Below are positions 15,874 through 23,515 of a stretch of DNA of 64,000 bases, in pieces; position 1 is the stretch's first letter; the number at the start of each line of letters is the position of its first letter. Under the pieces are notes generated by a model. The model searched no databases. It had not been told where the DNA came from and was given only the letters and a program-made list of their open reading frames with translations. Source of the DNA: Deltaproteobacteria bacterium (GTDB taxonomy: Bacteria; Desulfobacterota; Binatia; UBA9968; JAJDTQ01); NCBI GenBank assembly GCA_028818755.1, contig JAPPNF010000025.1:37568-101567 (forward strand). The letters run 5' to 3'. The position numbers were made by a program, and so were the translations under genes.

Positions 15874-18573
15874 TTACCGGGATGCCGCCGGAACCGGTCT
15901 CTCCAACGACGGTCTCGGGCGCTCACGCATCACTTCGAGGAGGAACTCGATGGCCTGCTCGGATCCCGTGCGGCCAATCCAGTAGACGGCCCTGGTACGC
16001 ACTCCGGGATCGGCTTCCGCCCGAGCCATTTCGATCATCTTGCCGACCACCGCCTCCGCGCTTTCCCCGTTGGACTGGGTCCTGCGGTAGAGGGCGTAGA
16101 AGATCCGCTCCTTCATTTGGGACGCTTCCATCTGCGCGTACGATCGGCCGACACGTTCCAGGTCGACCGAGGGTCCCCGGGACCAGGCCTCAAGCGCTGA
16201 TTGACGGGAATCGGAGTCCTTCTCCTGGTCCATCGCCAGTTCGAACAACCAGTTCGTGACGGCTTCCTCCCCCGCCTCCGCGCGCCAGCCGAGCACCATG
16301 AGAAGCACCGTTTCGAGCTCCTGGGATCCGGTCGTCCCATGGAGTTCAATCAAACTCTCGGTCGACACATCGCCCCTTTGGCCAAGCGCCTGGAGGACGG
16401 CGTTGCGGAGATCAACCGGCTGCGAACCGTCCCGGGCGAAAGCCAGCAGCGCACGGCGTGCCGCCGCCTGATCGCTGCGCATCAGCGCCCAGATGGCTCC
16501 GATACGCACGTCCCCGTCGTCGGACTCCGTGAGCAAGTCGGCCAGTGCCCTGACCGCAGTGGTCGTATTGAAGCTCGCCAGCGCCAGAACCGCCGCTTCC
16601 CGCGTGTCCGCTTCCGGATGATTCGCGGCAATGTCCACCAACTCCCGTTGGGCAGCTACCGTGCGTTGTGCGGCCAACAATGTGACCGCCTGTTGCCGCA
16701 GTCTCCGCGAGCATTCATCGTGGCGCTCCAGCACACTGCGAATGAGCGGCAGCCGGTCGGTTTCCAGGCTCAACAGTGCCGTCAAGGCTGCCTGCTGCAC
16801 GGAAGTATCCTCACAGTGCGCGGGAACCTGTTGTCCCGAAAACGTCGCCGACACCCCGGGCAGCACGAGGAGGTCCGCTTCGATTCGCGGCACGTCGGCT
16901 GGCGCCTCGTCGATTAGCACTGGGTCGACTCGCAACGCATAGGTGGCGGCAGCCAGCGAATCCGCCCGCGACGACAGAACCGCCGCGAATTCCTGGTCCA
17001 CCACCTCAGCCTCCTGCACTATCGTTCGGGCCACCGAGTCCGCTTGCGCCAACCGCGTCCCGAGTACCTGGAGCACCGGCAAGCGCGGACGCGTCGGCGC
17101 TGGCGGAGGCACTGCCTGAACCGTGTCTGGTTGCGGCGGTTCCCCGGCGATCGCGGCCCGGTAAGCGCGCGCGGCCGCCTCCCGAGCCGCCTCCTCGGCC
17201 GCCAACGCCGCCCGGTATACAGACGCCGCCGAGTCCTCACGCGCCTCCTTTGCGGCCAGAGCCGCCCGGTATGCCCGCGCCGCCGAGTCCTTCGCCGTCT
17301 CCTGAGCCGCCAGTGCCGCCCGGTACACCGTCGCCGCCGAGTCCTGCCGCGCTTCGAATACTGCTAGGGCCGCCCGGTACGCCGCTGCCGCCGAGTCCTG
17401 CCCCACCCTCTGGGCCTCCAGCGCGGCCCGGTAAGCGGCCGACGCCGAATCCTGCGCTGCCTGCCGCCCTTCCAGCGCTGCCAGATACACGGCCGTCGCC
17501 GAATCCCGGCCGGCGTTCTGAACCGACAAAGCCGCATCGTACACTCTCTGGGCCGAGTCCGGCGGTATCCGACGTTGCGACAGGGCTCTCTCATATACCT
17601 GACGCGCCCTTTCCGCCTGCGTGCGATGCGCACCCAACGCTCTTTGGTAGGCCCGCTGCGCCGAGTCCACCTCCCTTTGCTGCAGGTAGAGCGCTCTCTG
17701 GTAGGATCGCTGAGCCGAATCCGCGCGCGACCGCTGCCTGGCCAACGTTCTCTGATACGACCGCTGTGCCGAGTCCGCCCAGGAGCGCTGCCTGCTCGCC
17801 GCCCGCTGGAACGACCGCTGGGCCGAATCCGCCCGCGACCGCTGCTCATAAAGGGCCCTCTGATAAGCCCGGTGCACGGAATCCGCCCGCGAGCGTTCCG
17901 TTGCCAACACCCTCTGGTAGGTCCGGTGGGCCGAATCCGCCCGCGACCGCTGCGACGTCAGTGCCTCCTGAAACACGCGCTGCGCCGAGTCCTGCCGCTC
18001 CCGTTGCGAAGCCAGCGCCCTCTGATAGGCCCGCTGCGCCGACTCCTGCCGCGCGCGCAACGAGGCCAGCGTCACGGCGGGCGTGTCGGCTTGCAACACC
18101 GCTTCCGCCTGACGAAACGCCTCCTCGGCCGCTCGGGGATCGCCGCGCTCCGCGAGTTGGCGGAGAATCCGAATCCGGAGATCACGCCATTCGTGGTAGA
18201 GGCGGCCCGGCGGGACATGGCCGCGCGAAGACACGAAGTAGCCGTCCTTCGCCTCGGCATAGACCGACAACGTCTCCAGAAGGACCAGGGCTTCGTCCAG
18301 ATTGCCCTGCCGATAGCGCGCAAACGCCTCCCAGTAGTAGGAGTCAGCGACGTATCGCGGGTGGGCGAAACTGTCGCGAAGCTCGGCGAAGAGCCTTGCA
18401 GCTTCTTCAAATTCTTCGCTATTGATCGCGCGGCGCGCCTGGAGGAACGCCTCCTCCTCCATCTGTCGCTCAGCCTGGGCGGACAGGCGTCCGCCCGGTG
18501 AACCGGATACCGGACCGGCGACCATCAAGAGTACCGAACCGACGGTGACGAGGCTCTTCGTACGGGTTGTCAT
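15874..18573 (-). CDS. Exported protein with 17 tandem 18-residue helical repeats and C-terminal HEAT-like repeats
   Basis: This 899-residue protein begins with a signal-type segment (SLVTVGSVLLMVAGPVSG). A TPR-like region follows (~45-160: EEFEEAARLFAELRDSF, YYWEAFARYRQGNLDEALVL). Then come 17 consecutive 18-residue repeats of the form SAQRAYQRALxxQRxRxD. The first half of the array is Arg/Gln-rich and the second half Ala-rich (SAAAAYRAAL). Eighteen residues are exactly five alpha-helical turns, so this should be one long rigid helix or coiled coil of ~300 residues. The C-terminal third has HEAT/PBS-lyase-like repeats (TREAAVLALASFNTTTAVRALADLL, DVRIGAIWALMRSD). ATG 18573 has GGAGGA 7 nt upstream. 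It lies 54 bp after the anti-sigma gene in the same direction, so it may belong to that regulon. Function unknown. Confidence 0.8.
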   Translation of the reverse strand: MTTRTKSLVTVGSVLLMVAGPVSGSPGGRLSAQAERQMEEEAFLQARRAINSEEFEEAARLFAELRDSFAHPRYVADSYYWEAFARYRQGNLDEALVLLETLSVYAEAKDGYFVSSRGHVPPGRLYHEWRDLRIRILRQLAERGDPRAAEEAFRQAEAVLQADTPAVTLASLRARQESAQRAYQRALASQRERQDSAQRVFQEALTSQRSRADSAHRTYQRVLATERSRADSVHRAYQRALYEQRSRADSAQRSFQRAASRQRSWADSAQRSYQRTLARQRSRADSAQRSYQRALYLQQREVDSAQRAYQRALGAHRTQAERARQVYERALSQRRIPPDSAQRVYDAALSVQNAGRDSATAVYLAALEGRQAAQDSASAAYRAALEAQRVGQDSAAAAYRAALAVFEARQDSAATVYRAALAAQETAKDSAARAYRAALAAKEAREDSAASVYRAALAAEEAAREAAARAYRAAIAGEPPQPDTVQAVPPPAPTRPRLPVLQVLGTRLAQADSVARTIVQEAEVVDQEFAAVLSSRADSLAAATYALRVDPVLIDEAPADVPRIEADLLVLPGVSATFSGQQVPAHCEDTSVQQAALTALLSLETDRLPLIRSVLERHDECSRRLRQQAVTLLAAQRTVAAQRELVDIAANHPEADTREAAVLALASFNTTTAVRALADLLTESDDGDVRIGAIWALMRSDQAAARRALLAFARDGSQPVDLRNAVLQALGQRGDVSTESLIELHGTTGSQELETVLLMVLGWRAEAGEEAVTNWLFELAMDQEKDSDSRQSALEAWSRGPSVDLERVGRSYAQMEASQMKERIFYALYRRTQSNGESAEAVVGKMIEMARAEADPGVRTRAVYWIGRTGSEQAIEFLLEVMRERPRPSLERPVPAASR
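17125..18042 (-). repeat. Coding tandem array, 17 x 54 bp
   Basis: Seventeen in-frame 54-bp units encode the 18-residue repeats of the gene above. The units have drifted from Arg/Gln-rich (upstream) to Ala-rich (downstream), but Ser-Ala at the start, Tyr/Phe at position 6 and Ala-Leu at 9-10 are mostly kept. Confidence 0.85.
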
Positions 18574-18627
18574 CTGTATTCCTCCATCAGCCATGCGCTC
18601 CCGCTCTTTCGTCGCAAGCGCCTGGAA

Positions 18628-19728
18628 TCACATTTCTCCTGTAGTACTCGCTGCTCTCAGGCGGGTCAGGGTGCCCTTCCACTCCATGCTTTCGAGCGCC
18701 AACTGCCGTTCGAAGTCGGGCGCGCCGGGCCCCAGCCGCGAGATCTGCAGCAGCACCAGCTCCAGGTCCTCAAGCAACGCCCTTTCAAGAGGGGAGCGTG
18801 GCGCTTGCATGTCCAGAAACATGCGGGTATCGCCGAGCAGTTCACGGGCCCATCGGGCCAGATCCTGCTGTGAGGTCGGCGTGCCCTGATCGATCCGGAA
18901 CGCGGTGAGCAGCGTCGCGGCCCGGTCCAGGTGGCGTGTGGTTTCGTAGTAGGCCGCGGGCTGGACGAGCCTGGCGAAGGCGGCGGGTGGGCCGGCGAGG
19001 GCTTCGGCTGTGTTGGCGAGCCCGGCGGGCGTCGTGGCACGGGCGGTGGACACACCGAGTTGCGCGGCGGGCGTCTCTTGCGTGGCGTTCGAGGCCACGC
19101 GTCCGGGCGTCTCGGCCTCCGCGCGCTCCCGCCCCATAGCCGATTCCGCAGTCGCCGCATCCGCGACCACGGCAGCGGGTGCGGATTCGCGCGGGTCCGC
19201 GGGTGGCTCGGTCTCCAGTTCGGCGAGCGTTGCAGGCTCGACCGGTGCCGCAGGTTCGACCGTCCCTGGTACGTTCGGCCCCGGTGGCGCGACGGCGGCA
19301 GGACCGGCTGACGGTCCGTCCGTCACCCCTGCCCCAGGGCCCTCGTAGCTACGGCCCAGCATCAACCCCAACACCAGCGAGGCAGCCGCCGCCAGTCCCG
19401 CCGCCCATCCCGAACTGATCCGCTTCCCAGTCCACCGGGCCGGAAGGCGCGCGGTATCCGCGGTTGGCTCGGCCGGTATCGCCGGAGCCGGCGCGTGGTC
19501 TGCCGCCAGCTTCGCCGCCGCCGGGACCACCGATGGTCCGGGGGGCCACGCCGCCTCGATCCTCTCCCACATTTCCTCGCGGGGTGCCGGGGGCGGTGCG
19601 TTGTACGCGTCCGCATCCATCCGCGCGCTGACGTCCGGCCACATCGCGTCGGAGGGCGTCGGGGGCGGCGCGTGGTAGGACGCGCCCTCGCGATGGAGGA
19701 AGGCTGCGAAGCGGTCGCGGTCGTTCAT
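18628..19728 (-). CDS. Putative anti-sigma factor
   Basis: This 366-residue single-pass membrane protein has its start ATG overlapping the sigma-factor stop as ATGA, the typical layout of a sigma/anti-sigma pair. The N-terminal cytoplasmic part holds a tandem motif, SYHAPPPTPSDAMW and AYNAPPPAPREEMW, ~27 residues apart. The His/Cys zinc site of classical ZAS anti-sigma domains is not seen. A hydrophobic helix follows (GWAAGLAAAASLVLGLMLG, ~113). Then come a long Ala/Pro-rich periplasmic linker and a helical C-terminal domain (RHLDRAATLLTAFRIDQG, SPLERALLEDLELVLLQ). The periplasmic part may sense an envelope signal. The assignment rests on position and topology, not on a recognised domain. Confidence 0.65.
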   Translation of the reverse strand: MNDRDRFAAFLHREGASYHAPPPTPSDAMWPDVSARMDADAYNAPPPAPREEMWERIEAAWPPGPSVVPAAAKLAADHAPAPAIPAEPTADTARLPARWTGKRISSGWAAGLAAAASLVLGLMLGRSYEGPGAGVTDGPSAGPAAVAPPGPNVPGTVEPAAPVEPATLAELETEPPADPRESAPAAVVADAATAESAMGRERAEAETPGRVASNATQETPAAQLGVSTARATTPAGLANTAEALAGPPAAFARLVQPAAYYETTRHLDRAATLLTAFRIDQGTPTSQQDLARWARELLGDTRMFLDMQAPRSPLERALLEDLELVLLQISRLGPGAPDFERQLALESMEWKGTLTRLRAASTTGEM

Positions 19729-20387
19729 GACGCCCACTCCCCGGCGTGCACGGCCAGCTGCTCCCGCAACCGGGCGCGCGCCCGAAAGAGCTGCGACTTG
19801 GAGGTGCCGGTCTGAATGCCGAGTATCTGTCCGATTTCGGCGTGGGTGTAGCCCTCGAGATCGTGCAGGATGAAGACGGCGCGATAGCCGTCCGGCAGAT
19901 TGTCGATGGCCTGGTGCAGGTCGGCGCGGACGTCGGGCTCCAGCCGGGGGCTCGGCGAAGCGCCCCGCAACTGATCGTCCAGTTCGGTTTCGCGGGTCCG
20001 AATGCGCTTCACCTTGCGCAGTCCGTTCAACGACACGCTGGTCGCAACCGTGGATATCCAGGTCCCGAAGGCCGCCTCGCCGCGGAAAGTGTCGATCTTG
20101 GTGAATGCGCGCACGAACGTCTCCTGCGTGAAGTCCTGAGCGAGGTCGTACTCGCCCGCGAACCGGTAGCAGATGCGGAAGACGCGGTCGACGTGCATGT
20201 CGTACAGCGACCGCGCGACCCTGTGATCCCCGTTCTTGAACCGCTGTATGAGTTGCGCTTCCGTCACCGAGCCGAGTCTCCGGTCGCGCGCCGGCGTGCC
20301 CGTTCCCGATTCTCCCTTTCCCGATTCGTGGACACCGGCGCGGTGCCGATGGGTTGCGTGCCGTGCCGGGGGGCGGGTGGGGTTCAT
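19725..20387 (-). CDS. ECF-type RNA polymerase sigma factor
   Basis: This 220-residue sigma-70 family ECF factor has region 2 at ~45-110 (LIQRFKNGDHRVARSLYD, DLAQDFTQETFVRAF, AAFGTWISTVA). Region 4 is at ~150-210 (AIDNLPDGYRAVFILHDLEG, THAEIGQILGIQTGTSKS, LFRARARLREQL). The N-terminus carries ~40 poorly conserved residues. ATG 20387 overlaps the aminotransferase stop (ATGA) and has a GGAGGAGG SD. Its own stop overlaps the anti-sigma start. Aminotransferase, sigma and anti-sigma are therefore translationally coupled, which is unusual for a metabolic gene and suggests that amino acid status and envelope regulation share a transcript. Confidence 0.92.
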   Translation of the reverse strand: MNPTRPPARHATHRHRAGVHESGKGESGTGTPARDRRLGSVTEAQLIQRFKNGDHRVARSLYDMHVDRVFRICYRFAGEYDLAQDFTQETFVRAFTKIDTFRGEAAFGTWISTVATSVSLNGLRKVKRIRTRETELDDQLRGASPSPRLEPDVRADLHQAIDNLPDGYRAVFILHDLEGYTHAEIGQILGIQTGTSKSQLFRARARLREQLAVHAGEWAS

Positions 20388-21295
20388 TGCGCCTCCTCCA
20401 CCACCACCGTTCCGGACGCCGCCGTCAGTTCCCCGTACAGCGTGCCGAGGCGCTCGGTCAACGGCCCCGGAACGCCCTCGCCGATTGTCCGCCCGTCGAT
20501 CTCGGTCACGCTCGCCAGCTCGCCCATCGTGCCGGTACAGAACGCCTCGTCCGCGCGGTACGCTTCGGTCAGCGAGAGGTCGGCGACGCGGGTGGGGATG
20601 TCGTGCTCGCCGCAAAGATCGAGAACGGTCGCGCGCGTGATCCCCTCGGGGCAGGCGACGGTGCGACTGGTCATCACGACGCCGTCGGACACGAAGAAGA
20701 GGTGGGTCGCATTCGTCTCGGCGATGAACCCCCGCCGGTCCAGCATGACGGCATCGTCTGCGCCCGCCGCGTTGGCCTCGATCTTCGCCAGGATCGACTG
20801 GAGCAGGTTGGCGTGGTGAATCTTCGGGTCCAGCGTGTCCGGATCGAATCGCCGCACGGAACTCGTGATGAGGCGCAGGCCCGACCGGTCGTACACGGGA
20901 GACTTGTGCTCGGCGACCACGATCAGGGTGGGCCCGGCCTGGTTGAGCCGCGGGTCCATTCCGCTCGTGACCTTGATCCCGCGCGTCAGCGTGAGCCGAA
21001 TGTGCACGCCGTCGCGCATGCGGTTCGCGGCCAGGGTCCGCCGTATCTCCTCGATGATCTCGTCGTCCGACGGTATCACCTCGAAGGCGAGCGCGAGTGC
21101 CGACGAGCGCAGGCGCGCGAGGTGCTCGCGGAGCTTGAAGATCCTTCCGTCGTACAACCGAAGTCCCTCCCAGACCGCGTCGCCCCCCTGCACGACCGAG
21201 TCGAACGGGCTGATACCCGCCCGGTCGCGGTGTTGGAGCTCGCCGTTGATGTTCACGAGAATGTCCCGGTTGCGCTCGTCGAAAGTCTGGAGCAT
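20384..21295 (-). CDS. Class IV PLP aminotransferase (branched-chain or D-amino acid type)
   Basis: This 303-residue fold-type IV aminotransferase has the motifs GISPFDSVVQGGDAVWEGLR and FKLREHLARLRSSALAL. The PLP region includes the likely Schiff-base Lys in DPKIHHANLLQ. AETNATHLFFV and EAYRADEAFCTGTMGEL complete the set. IlvE, D-alanine aminotransferase and ADC lyase share this fold. The overall pattern favours a branched-chain or D-amino acid transaminase and cannot be narrowed further. ATG 21295 has GGGAG ~8 nt upstream; ATG 21310 is possible but its SD would be too close. The stop overlaps the ECF sigma start. Confidence 0.85.
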   Translation of the reverse strand: MLQTFDERNRDILVNINGELQHRDRAGISPFDSVVQGGDAVWEGLRLYDGRIFKLREHLARLRSSALALAFEVIPSDDEIIEEIRRTLAANRMRDGVHIRLTLTRGIKVTSGMDPRLNQAGPTLIVVAEHKSPVYDRSGLRLITSSVRRFDPDTLDPKIHHANLLQSILAKIEANAAGADDAVMLDRRGFIAETNATHLFFVSDGVVMTSRTVACPEGITRATVLDLCGEHDIPTRVADLSLTEAYRADEAFCTGTMGELASVTEIDGRTIGEGVPGPLTERLGTLYGELTAASGTVVVEEAQ

Positions 21296-21502
21296 CGGAA
21301 GGTCTCCCATCCTCTTCAGTGACACGACCGGGACCCGCGATGGTTGTGTGTCACGGGTTTGCCCGTCGGCGCGGACATCCCGCCTATGGTCGAGCTTCCC
21401 GAATCCCTGGCGCAACCCCTCGCGTTGCGGGCGTCCCGGGCGCCCGACATGATTCATCTGTGGTCCCATCCGACAACCCCCGTCCATATGAGGGTCCGAA
21501 TC

Positions 21503-22084
21503 ATGAAACGCATCCCCTTGCCTTCCCTGCTGACCGTGCTCATGCTCGCGTCCTGCACGCAGACAGGCGACAACGCCGTCGCGGACGCTGCGTCGGATCC
21601 GGCCGATGCCACAGCCGGGGCGACCGAAACGATGGCCAGTCAGGCCCCACACATGCCCACCGACGCCGAGCGCGAGGCCATCCTGGCTGCAGTGCAGGGC
21701 ATCTTCGACGCGTTGGCCGCGGGTGACGGCGAGATCCTCCGCGAGATCATGCATCCGGATGTGCTGATGCACTCGGTGGAGCGGGCGGACGACGGCACGC
21801 GATCCAGTTCCACCTCGACGCGGGATCAGCTGATCGCGCGGCTGGAGGGCGGCGAGGAGGTCCTCATCGAGCGCATGTGGGATCCGGAGGTACGCGTCAG
21901 CGGCGATCTGGCCATGGTCTGGACGCCGTACGACTTCTACGTGGGGGACGACCTGAGCCACTGCGGCGCCGATGCGTTGCTGCTCACCCGGAACGAGGAC
22001 GAGTCGTGGACGATCGTCGCACTGTCGTGGACCCGGCTCCAGCCGCCCGAGTGTGAGTTGCACCCCGACGGTCCGCCCGCCTGA
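21503..22084 (+). CDS. Lipoprotein with SnoaL/NTF2-like domain
   Basis: This 193-residue lipoprotein has the lipobox LMLASC. An Ala/Thr-rich linker follows, and residues ~55-185 form an NTF2-like cone fold typical of SnoaL/DUF4440 proteins (AILAAVQGIFDALAAGDGEI, MHPDVLMHSVERAD, MWDPEVRVSGDLAMVWTPYD, WTIVALSWTRL). Such domains bind small ligands or act as non-specific hydratases/isomerases. No catalytic set is recognisable here. ATG 21503 is preferred, with AGGG upstream; ATG 21488 is in frame. It stands alone, divergent from the aminotransferase and convergent with the next propeller gene. Confidence 0.75.
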   Translation: MKRIPLPSLLTVLMLASCTQTGDNAVADAASDPADATAGATETMASQAPHMPTDAEREAILAAVQGIFDALAAGDGEILREIMHPDVLMHSVERADDGTRSSSTSTRDQLIARLEGGEEVLIERMWDPEVRVSGDLAMVWTPYDFYVGDDLSHCGADALLLTRNEDESWTIVALSWTRLQPPECELHPDGPPA

Positions 22085-22100
22085 GGCAGCCGCCGTTCAA

Positions 22101-22124
22101 GTCCGTCGGCTGAGGGCCGCGGAC
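22101..22124. terminator. Bidirectional hairpin terminator candidate
   Basis: GTCCG-(T)-CGGC / TGAGG / GCCGCGGAC forms a 9-bp GC-rich stem with one bulged T, located between two convergent stops. No T run is present. Confidence 0.55.
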
Positions 22125-22129
22125 GGGCC

Positions 22130-23362
22130 CTACATGCCCTGCGGTTGCAGCGAAACCAGCCGGATCACGCGAACGGTCGGTATGCCCACCTCGTCCGCCT
22201 CGACGTAGGCCATGAGTCCGTTTGGTCCGAAGGCGCTCGGGATCCTGACTCCGTTGGCGGGCAGCGTTCCCACGTAGCCCCCTTCCGGGGTCACGATGTC
22301 GATGGGTCCGGGTTCGACGCCATCCGCCCCGGTTCGCTCGACCCAGATTCGATCCTCCCAGTCCACGGCCATGTTGGCGATGACTGGGACCTCGTCCGCG
22401 AACCGCAGCTCGTCTACACTCTCCCGCTCGATGCGGAAAATGCCCACGTTGCTCGGAACTTCGCGGGCGCGATAGCGGTCCCGCGCGGCTTCCTTCATGG
22501 CTTCGGTGACCGCGAGGGGCGCGACCGGGCGCTCTACGGTGCCGACCACGCTGCCATCACGCGCGACCAGTTTGACCCGGTATCCGATCGAGTCGACCAC
22601 CGCAAGGCGGCCGTCGGAGGTCACGTCGAAGTGAAGGCGCGGCTCGAAGGAGCGGCCCGCGGACATCCTGGAAACGCCATCGGAGGAGGAGGAGCGCCTG
22701 GCATTCCTCCTCTCATCCTCTGGATCGGGCAGCTCCCAGGCGGTGTAGAGGACTTCCGGCTTGCCGTGCTCGATGGGGAAGATTTCGATGGGTCGGCCGG
22801 GGGGCTCCAGTTGCTCCAAGCCTTCGCGAAACCTCTCGATATCGAACCGGAAGACGGTCGACACCAGACTTCCGTCGGGCAATGCCCTGGCATTCCAGAT
22901 CGGGCTACCGGTCGCAACGCTCATCGGCATCCTGCGCAGCTGTTCCCCGTCGGAGCCGAGGACATCAATACCGCGCACGCTACCAACCACGTACCCGCCG
23001 TCTCGATATACGTGGAGCGTAAAAGGCGACTGCAATTCCCCGGGTCCCTCGCCCGATCCTCCCACAAAGCGCACAAAGGTCCCGTTCGGGTCCAACACCA
23101 CGATTCGGTCCTCCTGCCTATCGAGAATGTGCGCGTTGCCCGCACCGTCGAATGCAACGCCCGCGATCGAACCGAAGCTCTCCCAGTCCTCCCCCATGTA
23201 CGCGCCGACCGTGTAGACGTGCTCGGTCGCCGCGGCCAGCATGACGTCCGGGCCCTCCAGGGTGCCGGGTGGACCACCGTCGCCGGGACCGGGCGCCGAG
23301 TCGCCGCACCCGAGGGCGGCAGCCGCTGCTGTCGTGATCAGGATCGGGGCTTTCGTCCGCAC
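22130..23362 (-). CDS. Six-bladed beta-propeller lipoprotein
   Basis: This 410-residue paralogue of the propeller at 14520 has a lipobox AAALGCGDS behind a short signal peptide. Blade motifs are SIAGVAFDGAGNAHILDR, FVGGSGEGPGELQSPF, LHFDVTSDGRLAVVDS and MAVDWEDRIWVERTG. A disordered Arg/Ser insert (RRNARRSSSSDG) interrupts a middle blade. GTG 23362 has GAGGAG ~7 nt upstream. It is divergent from the alanine-racemase-like gene across ~150 bp that must hold both promoters. Outer-membrane or periplasmic location is inferred from the lipobox; function unknown. Confidence 0.75.
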   Translation of the reverse strand: MRTKAPILITTAAAAALGCGDSAPGPGDGGPPGTLEGPDVMLAAATEHVYTVGAYMGEDWESFGSIAGVAFDGAGNAHILDRQEDRIVVLDPNGTFVRFVGGSGEGPGELQSPFTLHVYRDGGYVVGSVRGIDVLGSDGEQLRRMPMSVATGSPIWNARALPDGSLVSTVFRFDIERFREGLEQLEPPGRPIEIFPIEHGKPEVLYTAWELPDPEDERRNARRSSSSDGVSRMSAGRSFEPRLHFDVTSDGRLAVVDSIGYRVKLVARDGSVVGTVERPVAPLAVTEAMKEAARDRYRAREVPSNVGIFRIERESVDELRFADEVPVIANMAVDWEDRIWVERTGADGVEPGPIDIVTPEGGYVGTLPANGVRIPSAFGPNGLMAYVEADEVGIPTVRVIRLVSLQPQGM

Positions 23363-23515
23363 AGTAGTCTCCTCTGCGGAGGGATCGGATAGTCACCCAA
23401 AAACTAATCTTTTCGTTTATCGGTGTCACGTCGGCACGCGGGTCTCTGGCCCGCCTCCTGGCCGACCGGTACATTCGCCCCATTCCACACACCGCCCGTC
23501 AAGCCAGGAGGGCCC

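Noticed and set aside
17125..18042. CRISPR-like periodicity (54-bp units)
   Set aside because: The units are in frame, have no repeat/spacer alternation, and encode a clear 18-residue helical repeat.
16776..18425. A Pro-rich 549-codon plus-strand frame
   Set aside because: It is the complement of the 54-bp coding repeats; the Pro richness comes from reading Arg/Ala/Gln codons in antisense.
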